Positions 38,736-46,855 are shown, counted from the stretch's first letter. The stretch: 64,000 nt of DNA from an uncultured Clostridiaceae bacterium (GCA_902477765.1 CABSIM010000002.1:59335-123334); one strand, 5' to 3'. The notes: generated from the letters alone by a model not told the origin. Numbers and translations: made by a program.

Positions 38736-39935
38736 ATGAAACATAAAATCGCAGCCAGAATGGACCGGATGCTCCCGTCAGGAATCCGTAAAATCAATGA
38801 AAAGGCCCTTGCTCTGGAACGGCAGGGCAGACAGATCCTGCATTTTGAAATCGGGCGCCCGGATTTTGACACTCCGGAGTACATAAAGAATGCCTGTATG
38901 GAGAGTCTGAAACATGGCGATGTATTTTACACGTCCAATTACGGAGACATGGAGCTGCGCCGTGCCATTGCCGGAAAACTGGAAAAACGCAATCATATTC
39001 CCTGCAGCCCTGAAGAGGTGCTGGTGACTGTGGGACTTTCTGAAGCAATCTTTGATCTGCTGTGCACGATTCTGGATGAGGGAGATGAGATCCTGGTTCC
39101 GGATCCGGTGTGGATGAATTACGTGAATGTGCCCCGGCTTCTGGGAGCGGTTCCGGTCAGCTATCATCTGAAAGAGGAGAATAATTATCAGATCGATCTG
39201 GATGAAATCCGCAGCCATATTACGGAAAAGACCAAAGCCATGGTTATCGTGACGCCCAATAACCCCACAGGCAGTGTGCTGAACCGGGAGATCCTTGAGG
39301 GAATCGCCGGACTTGCGGTGCGGGAAGACATTCTGGTGGTTGCCGATGAGATCTACGAGCGCCTGGTCTATGACGGGGCAGAGCATGTGAGCATTGCATC
39401 CCTGCCCGGAATGAAAGAGCGGACATTTACGCTCAACGGCATGTCCAAGGCATACTCCATGACCGGATGGAGACTGGGATATGTGGCAGCTCCGGAGGAA
39501 TTTATTCTTGCCATGAACAAGATCCACCAGCATAATGTGACCTGCGCGCCGTCTTTTGTACAGAAGGCCGCCATTACGGCCCTTACGCAAGAGCACGGAG
39601 AAGTGGAGGAGATGGTGAAAGAATACCAGCGCCGCCGTGACTATGCGGTGGAAGCCATCAACCGGATTCCGGAGCTCAGCTGCAGGTGCCCGAAAGGTGC
39701 GTTCTATATTTTCATCAATGCAAAAAAACTGGAAATTTCCAGTGAGGCACTGGCAGCATACCTTCTGGAAAAGGCGGGAATCGCCATGGTGCCGGGAAAT
39801 GTTTTCGGACCGTCCGGAGAAGGGTATCTGAGAATGTCCTTTGCAAACAGTTATGAGAATATAGAAGAAGGAATCCGCCGCCTGGCAGAAGCCGTATCGG
39901 ATCCGGAGCTCGCCCGGTACAGGAAACAGGCATGA
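38736..39935 (+). CDS. PLP-dependent aminotransferase, class I/II (second of two)
   Basis: Aspartate-aminotransferase-like enzyme of 399 residues. Landmarks: FEIGRPDFDTPEYIK, YTSNYGDMELRRAIA, VTPNNPTGSVLNRE, VVADEIYERLVYDG and GMSKAYSMTGWRLGY with the Schiff-base Lys, then LRMSFANSYENI with the carboxylate Arg. It is closer to the AspC/AraT group than its neighbour and is not a recent duplicate of it. ATG 38736 was chosen from GAGGGGAAAG upstream and the normal N-terminus MKHKIAARMDRM. The next gene, a dehydrogenase, starts 60 bases later. Confidence 0.9.
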   Translation: MKHKIAARMDRMLPSGIRKINEKALALERQGRQILHFEIGRPDFDTPEYIKNACMESLKHGDVFYTSNYGDMELRRAIAGKLEKRNHIPCSPEEVLVTVGLSEAIFDLLCTILDEGDEILVPDPVWMNYVNVPRLLGAVPVSYHLKEENNYQIDLDEIRSHITEKTKAMVIVTPNNPTGSVLNREILEGIAGLAVREDILVVADEIYERLVYDGAEHVSIASLPGMKERTFTLNGMSKAYSMTGWRLGYVAAPEEFILAMNKIHQHNVTCAPSFVQKAAITALTQEHGEVEEMVKEYQRRRDYAVEAINRIPELSCRCPKGAFYIFINAKKLEISSEALAAYLLEKAGIAMVPGNVFGPSGEGYLRMSFANSYENIEEGIRRLAEAVSDPELARYRKQA

Positions 39936-39995
39936 CCGCCGGACCGGAAGGGAAAAAGTCAGCGGCAGCCAGAACAGGACGGGAAAGGAGCAGGT

Positions 39996-40934
39996 ATGGC
40001 AAAAGTACTGATTTCAGAACAGATCAATCCCTGCGGGATTGAACTTTTAAAAGCAGAAGGTCATCAGGTAACACAGATGGAGACCATAAAGGAAGAGGAA
40101 CTGGCGGAAAAAATCCGGGATGCAGAGGCACTTCTGGTGAGAATTCTTCCTGTGACAGAGGAAATGATGAGACAGGCACCGAATCTGAAAATCATCAGCA
40201 AACATGGTGTGGGTGTGGACAACATTGATCTGAAGGCGGCCAGGGATCTGGGGATTGCAGTTACCACCGCACCGGATGCCAACGGACTTTCCGTGGCGGA
40301 GCATGCCATGGCGCTTTTGATGGCGCTGGCAAAAAATCTTGTGCCTGTTTCCGAAGCCTATAAAAAGATCGGGTTCGGAGCCAAGAATTACAGGGAAGGT
40401 ACGGAAATCACAGGAAAGACCCTGGGAATCATCGGCTGCGGCAGAATCGGAAGCCGGGTCGCATCCATGGCTCACAACGGCTTCGGCATGAAGGTTCTGG
40501 TCTATGATCCGTATATAGAAAAAGCCCCGGAAGGAGCAGTCCTTACGGAAGACCGGGAGAAGGTATTCCGGGAAGCGGATTTTCTGACCCTGCACTGCTA
40601 TCTTTCGGATGAGACCTTCCATTCGGTGGGAGAAAAAGAACTTTCGCTGATGAAACCCACAGCGTATCTGATCAACGCGGCCAGAGGTCCTGTGGTGGAT
40701 GAGGAAGCCCTGATCCGCGCCCTGAAGGCAGGACAGCTGGCAGGGGCAGGACTGGATGTGACGGAAAAGGAACCTCTGGATCCGGAGAGTCCGCTGTTTT
40801 CCATGGAAAATGTCATTGTAACGCCTCATTATGCACCCACCACACGGGAGGCGGCCGTTCAGGTTTCCAGAATTGCGGCGGAAAACATCATCAGCTTTTT
40901 TAAAGACGGAACGGCCAAAGGCCGGGTCGTATAA
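39996..40934 (+). CDS. D-isomer specific 2-hydroxyacid dehydrogenase
   Basis: NAD-dependent dehydrogenase of 312 residues related to 3-phosphoglycerate and hydroxypyruvate dehydrogenases. The substrate block is KIISKHGVGVDNIDLKAA, the dinucleotide loop is LGIIGCGRIGSRVA, the catalytic Arg is in NAARGPVVDEEALI, the Glu in DVTEKEPLD and the His in TPHYAPTT. It lacks the ACT domain of regulated SerA. Following two aminotransferases, it could reduce the 2-oxo acids they form to D-2-hydroxy acids; a short SerA is the alternative, but no serC or serB is near. AAAGGAG lies before ATG 39996. The MarR gene follows after 16 bases. Confidence 0.88.
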   Translation: MAKVLISEQINPCGIELLKAEGHQVTQMETIKEEELAEKIRDAEALLVRILPVTEEMMRQAPNLKIISKHGVGVDNIDLKAARDLGIAVTTAPDANGLSVAEHAMALLMALAKNLVPVSEAYKKIGFGAKNYREGTEITGKTLGIIGCGRIGSRVASMAHNGFGMKVLVYDPYIEKAPEGAVLTEDREKVFREADFLTLHCYLSDETFHSVGEKELSLMKPTAYLINAARGPVVDEEALIRALKAGQLAGAGLDVTEKEPLDPESPLFSMENVIVTPHYAPTTREAAVQVSRIAAENIISFFKDGTAKGRVV

Positions 40935-40950
40935 AGGGCCGGAGAAACAC

Positions 40951-41424
40951 ATGCCCGGAAAGCAGGAATACAGCATGGGAAAACAGGGAAAAGAAAGCAA
41001 ATATGCAAGATTTGCGGATATGTGGTATCAGATTGATTCTGCATCATTCAGATATTTTTACCCAAGACTTGCGGAAATCGGACTGACAAGAGGACAGCCC
41101 AAAATGCTCCGCTTCCTCGGAACACATGACGGATGCAGACAGAAAGACATTGCGGAGCAGTTCTGCCTGCGGGCCGCATCTGTGTCGGCGATTCTGGATG
41201 TCATGGAAAAAGACGGAATGATTGAAAGGCGGCCCAATCCGGAATCCAGACGGGAAACGCTGATTTTCCTGACGGAAGCAGGAAGACAGAAACTGGGACA
41301 GCTGGCAGAATTTTATCAGGAGCTGGACCGGGAGGTTTTTCACGGAATGGAGGATTCCGAATTTGAACACATGATGAGTACACTGGAGAAGATCCATCAG
41401 GTGCTGACGGAAAAAATACAGTAG
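40951..41424 (+). CDS. MarR family transcriptional regulator
   Basis: Winged-helix regulator of 157 residues. The core includes GLTRGQPKMLRFLGTHDGCR, then QKDIAEQFCLRAASVSAILD (recognition helix) and MEKDGMIERRPNPESRRETL (the wing). GGAG lies 6 bases before ATG 40951; a second start at ATG 40975 is possible. It is probably co-transcribed with the hydroxyacid dehydrogenase and ends at a strong terminator. The promoter of the next operon (DUF554 and two amidohydrolases) carries a MarR-type inverted repeat just after its -10 box, so that operon is the likely target. Confidence 0.9.
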   Translation: MPGKQEYSMGKQGKESKYARFADMWYQIDSASFRYFYPRLAEIGLTRGQPKMLRFLGTHDGCRQKDIAEQFCLRAASVSAILDVMEKDGMIERRPNPESRRETLIFLTEAGRQKLGQLAEFYQELDREVFHGMEDSEFEHMMSTLEKIHQVLTEKIQ

Positions 41425-41455
41425 GATCCGGGACACAGGACCCGGTGCATGAGAA

Positions 41456-41502
41456 AGCCATTGTTCACAGACTCAGGCAGTCTGGGGAACAATGGCTTTT
41501 TT
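41456..41502 (+). terminator. Terminator after the MarR gene
   Basis: AGCCATTGTTC (41456-41466) pairs with GAACAATGGCT (41487-41497), a perfect 11-base stem. An inner GACT/AGTC helix tops it, and six T follow. Strong. Confidence 0.92.
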
Positions 41503-41556
41503 CCGCAGCAGAAGATGAGCGGCCGGAAATGTCTGCGGGAAAGAAATCAGGAGACC

Positions 41557-41585
41557 TTGACAGCGGGGAGAGGAGATGCTATATT
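41557..41585 (+). promoter_or_regulatory. Promoter of the DUF554-amidohydrolase operon
   Basis: TTGACA (41557-41562), 17-base spacer, TATATT (41580-41585) with TGC before it. A perfect -35 and an extended -10 make it one of the strongest promoters in the window. Confidence 0.85.
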
Positions 41586-41593
41586 GATTAATA

Positions 41594-41608
41594 GTTAGAC
41601 AAACTAAC
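41594..41608. promoter_or_regulatory. MarR-type operator
   Basis: GTTAG-ACAAA-CTAAC is a perfect inverted repeat covering about +2 to +17 of the strong promoter; another GTTAG follows at 41609-41614. Arms of this kind are typical MarR family sites, and a MarR gene ends 170 bases upstream. Confidence 0.6.
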
Positions 41609-41682
41609 AGTTAGAAAGAAATAATATTCTGCCTGTAAAACGAAAAGGGAACGGGCAGAAAAAGAGGGAGTGAGAAAACGGC

Positions 41683-42363
41683 ATGCATGGAGTAATCATG
41701 CTGGATGTGGCGGGAGTGGCTGCCGGGACGGCTGTCGGGTGTCTGCTGAAAAAACACATAGGAAAGGAACTCAATGAGAGCATGAATCTGGCGCTGGCGG
41801 TGATCTGTGCGGCGGTGGGAATCCAGCTTCTGGGGAAAGCGGTTCATATGCCGGCAGCGGTTCTGGCACTGCTGGCCGGCGGGATTCTGGGACATGTGCT
41901 GAAAATCGACCGGGGCCTTTCTTCTCTTTCGGGCCGTCTGCCGGCATCCGGAGAAGGAGGGGCGGCCCAGACGCTTCTGGTGGCGTTCAGTCTGTATTGT
42001 CTCAGCACCACGGGAATCATAGGAGCGCTTTCTCTGGGATTTGAAGGGGATGCATCGGTACTGACCACCAAGGCCATCATGGATTTTGCCGCTTCTGTAT
42101 TTTTTGCCGTGGGAAGCGGCTGGGTTCTGGCCCTGGTCAGCATTCCGCTGGCGGCGATCCTCATGGGATTCTATCTGCTGGCAGGGATTCTGATGCCGCA
42201 TCTGACACCGGAGATGATCGGGGATTTTTCAGCCTGCGGCGGCATGATCCAGCTTTTGAATGCACTCCGCATTGCGAAGCTTCGGAATCCTCCGGTGGCG
42301 GATTACATGCCGGCACTGGTTCTGGTGTTCCTGTTCAGTGCTTTCTGGAGCAGTATGGGATAG
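41683..42363 (+). CDS. DUF554 family membrane protein
   Basis: Integral membrane protein of 226 residues with about six or seven helices, matching DUF554 (YdfK/YqgA-like). Recognisable parts are VAAGTAVGCLLKKHIGKELN at the start, GILGHVLKID, the LYCLSTTGIIGAL segment and SACGGMIQLLNALRIA near the end. A transport role is often assumed but not proven. It leads an operon with two AbgB-like amidohydrolases, so it might move their substrate or product; E. coli pairs abgAB with the unrelated AbgT. The ribosome site AGGGAG is rather far (12 bases) from ATG 41683. Confidence 0.85.
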   Translation: MHGVIMLDVAGVAAGTAVGCLLKKHIGKELNESMNLALAVICAAVGIQLLGKAVHMPAAVLALLAGGILGHVLKIDRGLSSLSGRLPASGEGGAAQTLLVAFSLYCLSTTGIIGALSLGFEGDASVLTTKAIMDFAASVFFAVGSGWVLALVSIPLAAILMGFYLLAGILMPHLTPEMIGDFSACGGMIQLLNALRIAKLRNPPVADYMPALVLVFLFSAFWSSMG

Positions 42364-42437
42364 GAAAGGCCGGCCCATGAGAGACCGGCCCATGGCCGCA
42401 TCAGAAAAGGGAAAGAAAGGTGAAGGAGGGGAAAGTC

Positions 42438-43862
42438 ATGAAATATCAGGTGGAGAAATACCAAAAAGAACTGACAGATCTGAACCGGGTGATCTGGGAG
42501 GCGGCAGAGCTGAAATTTCAGGAATTCATATCGTCTGCGGCTGCAGCCGGACTTCTGGAAAAACACGGATTCCGGGTGGAAACAGGAACGGGGGGACTTC
42601 CCACGGCGTTCCGGGCGGTCTATGGTTCCGGGCATCCGGTCATCGGGATTCTGGCGGAATATGACGCGCTGGACGGACTCAGCCAGCAGGAGGGGATGTT
42701 TGAAAGATGTCCCAGACCTGAGACAATCCATGGTCATGGCTGCGGCCATAATCTTCTCGGCACAGGGGCCGTCGCTGCCGCTCTGGATCTGAGAGAATAT
42801 CTGGACCGGAATCCGGGATCGGGAACGGTCATTGTATACGGATGTCCAGCAGAAGAAGGGGGAAGCGGGAAGACCATTATGGCAGGTGCAGGTGTCTTTG
42901 ATGAGATTGATGCGGCACTGACCTGGCATCCCTGCACCATCAACGCATCCATGGGATGTGCTATGGTGGGAAACTGCCAGGCGTATTTCCGGTTTTCCGG
43001 CATAAGCAGTCATGCAGGCAATGCACCCCAGAAAGGAAGGAGCGCTCTGGATGCAGTGGAACTGATGGATGTGGGGGTCAATTTCCTGAGGGAACACATG
43101 GAAATGACGGACCGGATCCACTATGCCGTGACCAATACCGGAGGAATTTCACCCAATGTGGTCCAGTCGGAGGCGGAGGTCCTCTACCTGGTCCGCAGCC
43201 GGACCAATGACAGCGTGAAAGAGCTGTTTGAACGTGTCTGTGACGTGGCCAGGGGAGCTGCCCTGATGACGGATACGTCTGTGGAGATCCGGTTTGACAA
43301 GGCCTGCAGCAACGTGATTCCCAACGAAGTTCTGGGAAGGCTTGCCTATGAACAGATGGTCAGGCTGGGGCCGCCGGACTATACGGACGCGGAGAGAGAA
43401 TATGTAAGGAAATACAGGGAACTGGCGGGCGAGAAGGCAGTCGCGGAAGACGACGGGGCAGTTCCTCACTATGAAATGGATCAGAGGAGACAGCTGATGG
43501 CGGATCACCCCATGGGGGACTTTATTCTGCCCTACCGTCTGGTTTCCGCAGTGCAGACGGGGTCCTCCGATATGGGAGATGTAAGTCAGATTGTTCCTCT
43601 TGTTCAGATTGAGACCGCATGCTTTACGCAGGGAAGCCCGGGACATTCCTGGCTCTGGGCAGCCCAGGGCACGTCCTCTTATGCGATGAAAGGTGCTCTG
43701 TTTGCCGGACAGGTGCTGTCAGAAACGGCAAAACAGCTGATGGAGCATCCGGAGGTTCTGGAGGCGGCCCGGGAAGAACAGAAGCGGAGAATGGGCGGAA
43801 AGCCTTATGTCTGCCCCATACCGGAAGAGTACCGGAAAACAGAGGAAAGGAGCGCGCAATGA
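42438..43862 (+). CDS. M20 amidohydrolase, AbgB-like (first of two)
   Basis: Zinc-type M20D peptidase/amidohydrolase of 474 residues resembling aminobenzoyl-glutamate hydrolase subunit B. Metal-site residues are in AEYDALDGL, HGHGCGHNLLG, CPAEEGGSGK (Glu pair), LTWHP and, in the dimer-forming lid, SSHAGNAPQKGRS. The family removes acyl groups from amino acids or splits p-aminobenzoyl-glutamate; the true substrate is unknown. AAGGAGG lies 8 bases before ATG 42438; the GTG at 42420 is upstream of that site and unlikely. Its stop overlaps the start of the next gene by 4 bases. Confidence 0.9.
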   Translation: MKYQVEKYQKELTDLNRVIWEAAELKFQEFISSAAAAGLLEKHGFRVETGTGGLPTAFRAVYGSGHPVIGILAEYDALDGLSQQEGMFERCPRPETIHGHGCGHNLLGTGAVAAALDLREYLDRNPGSGTVIVYGCPAEEGGSGKTIMAGAGVFDEIDAALTWHPCTINASMGCAMVGNCQAYFRFSGISSHAGNAPQKGRSALDAVELMDVGVNFLREHMEMTDRIHYAVTNTGGISPNVVQSEAEVLYLVRSRTNDSVKELFERVCDVARGAALMTDTSVEIRFDKACSNVIPNEVLGRLAYEQMVRLGPPDYTDAEREYVRKYRELAGEKAVAEDDGAVPHYEMDQRRQLMADHPMGDFILPYRLVSAVQTGSSDMGDVSQIVPLVQIETACFTQGSPGHSWLWAAQGTSSYAMKGALFAGQVLSETAKQLMEHPEVLEAAREEQKRRMGGKPYVCPIPEEYRKTEERSAQ

Positions 43863-45325
43863 GCACAATGGCAGCAGAAAAACGCAGAAGTATCAATATT
43901 CATGACATCTTAAAGACATACGAAAAGGAACTGACAGAACTCAATTCCGCGCTCTGGGATCTGGCGGAAATACGGTTTGAAGAGAAGGAGTCGGCCGGAC
44001 GGATGACAGACCTTCTGGAGCGCCATGGATTTCAGGTGGAGCGGGGCCTGGGGGGACTGCCTACGGCCTACCGGGCAGTCTGCGGAAGCGGACATCCGGT
44101 GATCGGACTGCTGGCGGAATATGATGCGCTGGACGGACTCAGCCAGCAGGCAGACAGGACGGAGCCGGCAGCCAGACCGGAGACAAATCACGGACACGGA
44201 TGCGGGCACCATCTTCTGGGTACGGGAATTCTGGGCGCCGCCCTGATTCTGAAAGAATATACGGACCGGAATCCGGGATCCGGCACAGTCATTGTTTTCG
44301 GGTGTCCCGCAGAAGAAGGAGGAAGCGGAAAGACCTATATGGCCAGAGCGGGAGTTTTTGACGGCATCGATGCCGCTCTCACCTGGCATCCCAGCACCAT
44401 CAATGCGTCCATGACGGGAAGTCTTCTCGCCAACTGCCAGGCAAAATTCCGGTTCCGGGGGAAAAGCAGCCATGCAGGGGCTGCACCTCAGAAGGGAAGG
44501 AGCGCCCTGGATGCTCTGGAACTGATGAATGTCGGCGTCAATTATCTGAGGGAACATATGGAGATGACAGACCGGATCCATTATGCCATCACCAATACCG
44601 GCGGCGTATCGCCCAATGTGGTCCAGGCGGAGGCAGAGGTACTGTACCTGATCCGCAGCAGAGACAATGACAGCGTGCGGGAGCTCTACCGGCGCGTGGT
44701 GAACATTGCCAGAGGAGCCGCCCTGATGACGGGAACGTCCGTGGAAACGGAGTTTGACAAGGCCTGCAGCAACGTGGTGCCCAGTGATGTGCTGGGAAGG
44801 CTCATGTATGAAAAAATGCTGGAAACAGGAGTGCCGGAATATACGGAAGAGGAAAAGGAGTACATCCGGAAATTCCGGGCTGTGGTGGGAGATGAGGCGG
44901 CAGACCATGATATGGGGCTTCTGCCGGAATTTGATATGGAGACCCGATATGAACTCTGCAGGACTCATCCCATGGGGGATTTCATTCTGCCGTTTGAACC
45001 GCAGGATGTGGTGGAGACCGCCTCTTCCGATATGGGAGATGTGAGCCAGATTGCACCGCTGATTCAGCTGCAGTGTGCCTGCTTCTGTCTGGGAACCCAG
45101 CCTCATTCCTGGGTTCTGACGGCTCAGGGAAAATCTTCCTATGCGGTAAAGGGGATGCTGTTCGCCGCAGAGACACTGGCGGCAGGTGCCGTGGAGCTGA
45201 TGGAGAATCCGGACCTTCTTCGGGAAGCGGTGGAGGAGAATGTGAAAAGAAGGGGAGGAAAGCCGTACCGCTGTCCGATTCCGGAGGATGTGGTTCCGCC
45301 GGTATTCCGGAAAAACAGGTCATAA
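43859..45325 (+). CDS. M20 amidohydrolase, AbgB-like (second of two)
   Basis: Close paralogue of the preceding gene, 488 residues, with the same motifs: HGHGCGHHLLGTG, CPAEEGGSGKTYMA, LTWHPSTINAS and SSHAGAAPQKGRS. Long stretches such as REHMEMTDRIHYA are identical in both, so this is a tandem duplication that has diverged mostly at the N-terminus and near residues 370-420. Both copies keep all metal-site residues, so neither looks inactive. They may form a heterodimer, as AbgA and AbgB do, or act on different substrates. GGAAAGGAG lies 6 bases before ATG 43859, inside the first copy. Confidence 0.9.
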   Translation: MSTMAAEKRRSINIHDILKTYEKELTELNSALWDLAEIRFEEKESAGRMTDLLERHGFQVERGLGGLPTAYRAVCGSGHPVIGLLAEYDALDGLSQQADRTEPAARPETNHGHGCGHHLLGTGILGAALILKEYTDRNPGSGTVIVFGCPAEEGGSGKTYMARAGVFDGIDAALTWHPSTINASMTGSLLANCQAKFRFRGKSSHAGAAPQKGRSALDALELMNVGVNYLREHMEMTDRIHYAITNTGGVSPNVVQAEAEVLYLIRSRDNDSVRELYRRVVNIARGAALMTGTSVETEFDKACSNVVPSDVLGRLMYEKMLETGVPEYTEEEKEYIRKFRAVVGDEAADHDMGLLPEFDMETRYELCRTHPMGDFILPFEPQDVVETASSDMGDVSQIAPLIQLQCACFCLGTQPHSWVLTAQGKSSYAVKGMLFAAETLAAGAVELMENPDLLREAVEENVKRRGGKPYRCPIPEDVVPPVFRKNRS

Positions 45326-45452
45326 AAATTCCGGCAGACCGTCGGGGCCAGGAAGTATCCGGAACGGCAGCCGGACAGCAGCCGGAACCGGAGGCCGGCC
45401 TCGGATCCCGCCGGCTGCGGACTGCGTTCTGAACATGTGACACAGACAGGAA

Positions 45453-45474
45453 AAAGCCGCCGTAAGGCGGCTTT
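45453..45474. terminator. Bidirectional terminator between the amidohydrolases and aroF
   Basis: AAAGCCGCC-GTAA-GGCGGCTTT is a perfect 9-base stem with a 4-base loop. Plus strand: TTT then CCGGCTTTTC. Minus strand: TTTTTCCTGTC. It serves both converging transcripts. Confidence 0.85.
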
Positions 45475-45556
45475 CCGGCTTTTCGGAAGCAGGTTTTCAG
45501 AAAGGGGGCAGGAAACGGCCCACGGAAAAATTCCCGGGAAAGGGTCTGGTTCCGGT

Positions 45557-46576
45557 TCAGCCTAGGGCAGCCAGTTCCCGGCGGAACCGGACAGACTGCT
45601 CCACTTTTTTCATCAGGAGATCGAAGGCATCGGGGGTCAGGGACTGGGCACCGTCGCAGAGGGCTTTTTCCGGATCGTTGTGGACTTCGATCATCAGGCC
45701 GTCGGCTCCGGCGGCAATGGCAGCCAGGGAAAGGGGTTCCACCATGGAGCGGATGCCTGCTGCGTGGCTGGGATCAACGATAACGGGAAGATGAGTCTTC
45801 TGTTTCAGCATGGGAATGGCAGAAATATCCAGAGTATTTCTGGTGGACGTTTCAAAGGTGCGGATTCCCCGCTCACAGAGAATGACGTTTTCATTTCCGC
45901 CGGCCAGGATATATTCGGCGCTCATTAAAAGTTCATCCAGGGTATTGGCCAGTCCGCGCTTCAGAAGGATGGGTTTGCGGATTCTGCCCAGTTCCTTTAA
46001 AAGCTCAAAGTTCTGCATGTTTCTGGCACCTACCTGAATCACATCCACATCCTCGAACAGGGGAAGGTGTTCAGGACTCATGATCTCAGTGACCACAGGA
46101 AGTCCTGTGGCTTTTTTTGCCTCCAGGAGAAGATCCAGTCCCTGTTCGTGGAGACCCTGGAAAGAGTAGGGGGAAGTCCTGGGCTTGAAGGCGCCGCCGC
46201 GAAGGAGACGGGCGCCGGATTTTTTCACATCCTGTGCCACCTGGGTGATCTGGGCCTTGGTTTCAATGGAACAGGGGCCTGCAATGACCTGAAAATGTCC
46301 GCCGCCGATTTTACTGCCGCAGATATCCACCACTGTGTCTTCCGGATGCATGGAGCGGCCGGCTTTTTTGTAGGGCTCCTTGATCCGGCGCACATCCGCC
46401 ACCACTTCCATGGCCCTGAGCCAGTCTTCCTGAACGGAAGAGGTGTCTCCGATCAGGCCGATGAGGGATGCGTCAGTGCCTTCCGAAAGATGAAGACGGA
46501 AGCCGCGGCCGGTAAGGACCTTTTTCAGTTCTTCCACCTTTCCCGGATTTGCATGTTTTTTCAGAATGATGATCAT
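45557..46576 (-). CDS. aroF: 3-deoxy-7-phosphoheptulonate (DAHP) synthase
   Basis: Condenses phosphoenolpyruvate and erythrose 4-phosphate, the first step of aromatic amino acid synthesis; 339 residues of the class I-beta type. Residues 1-70 form a ferredoxin-like regulatory domain (MIIILKKHANPGKVEELKKV), as in the Thermotoga enzyme, where Tyr binds for feedback. The barrel has VIAGPCSIE, GARLLRGGAFKPRTSPYSFQ, VGARNMQN, LLKRGLANT, ILCERGIRTFE, PVIVDPSHAAG and IEVHNDPEKALCDGAQSL. I chose the start at 46576 because AGGAGG lies 7 bases before it; longer versions would read back through the leader terminator. The gene has a Tyr/Phe leader-peptide attenuator. Confidence 0.95.
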   Translation of the reverse strand: MIIILKKHANPGKVEELKKVLTGRGFRLHLSEGTDASLIGLIGDTSSVQEDWLRAMEVVADVRRIKEPYKKAGRSMHPEDTVVDICGSKIGGGHFQVIAGPCSIETKAQITQVAQDVKKSGARLLRGGAFKPRTSPYSFQGLHEQGLDLLLEAKKATGLPVVTEIMSPEHLPLFEDVDVIQVGARNMQNFELLKELGRIRKPILLKRGLANTLDELLMSAEYILAGGNENVILCERGIRTFETSTRNTLDISAIPMLKQKTHLPVIVDPSHAAGIRSMVEPLSLAAIAAGADGLMIEVHNDPEKALCDGAQSLTPDAFDLLMKKVEQSVRFRRELAALG

Positions 46577-46613
46577 ACGAATACCTCCTGGATATATGGT
46601 TTTTCCGTGCAAT

Positions 46614-46646
46614 AAAAAAACCGGTATCCGCCTGCGCAGATACCGG
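46614..46646 (-). terminator. Attenuator terminator in the aroF leader
   Basis: On the minus strand, CCGGTATC (46646-46639), a 10-base loop, GATACCGG (46628-46621), then seven T (46620-46614). A textbook intrinsic terminator lying between the leader peptide stop (46672) and the aroF ribosome site (AGGAGG at 46589-46584). Confidence 0.9.
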
Positions 46647-46671
46647 CTCCTGATTTCTTGTTCCCGGCCGA

Positions 46672-46785
46672 TCAGTCCGGGTTCGGAGAGGTGTATTTGC
46701 AGCAAGCAAAACAGTCCGCGCTGTAATAATAGCCCGGAAAGTAATAAAAGCCGTAACGTACTGCAAAAATCCTGTTCTCTGACAT
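46672..46785 (-). CDS. Aromatic leader peptide of the aroF attenuator
   Basis: Reading frame of 37 codons on the minus strand, from ATG 46785 to TGA 46674-46672. It contains 7 Tyr and 4 Phe codons, clustered in the segment YGFYYFPGYYY (residues 11-21); the other residues are ordinary. AGAGG lies 9 bases before this ATG; a further ATG at 46791 would add two residues but is only 3 bases from the site. It sits just after a strong promoter and before an intrinsic terminator, upstream of DAHP synthase. The role proposed is regulatory: ribosomes that stall at Tyr or Phe codons would prevent the terminator from forming. It is too short for most gene finders. Confidence 0.8.
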   Translation of the reverse strand: MSENRIFAVRYGFYYFPGYYYSADCFACCKYTSPNPD

Positions 46786-46820
46786 AGACATTGACCTCTC
46801 AATGTAAAATAATTTCATTT

Positions 46821-46849
46821 ATCATAGCGCAGCCCGGAAAAAATGTCAA
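46821..46849 (-). promoter_or_regulatory. Promoter of aroF and its leader
   Basis: On the minus strand, TTGACA (46849-46844), 17-base spacer, TATGAT (46826-46821). Perfect -35, near-perfect -10. The start point is near 46814, about 29 bases before the leader peptide. Confidence 0.9.
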
Positions 46850-46855
46850 CACTTT

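Noticed and set aside
46577..46705. Longer version of DAHP synthase starting upstream of 46576
   Set aside because: The extra codons would be read through the leader terminator and have no ribosome site; ATG 46576 has AGGAGG at 7 bases and begins the conserved domain.
46473..46802. Alternative minus-strand frame of 109 codons across the aroF leader
   Set aside because: It runs through the terminator and into aroF in another frame; the aromatic 37-codon frame has the ribosome site and fits an attenuator.
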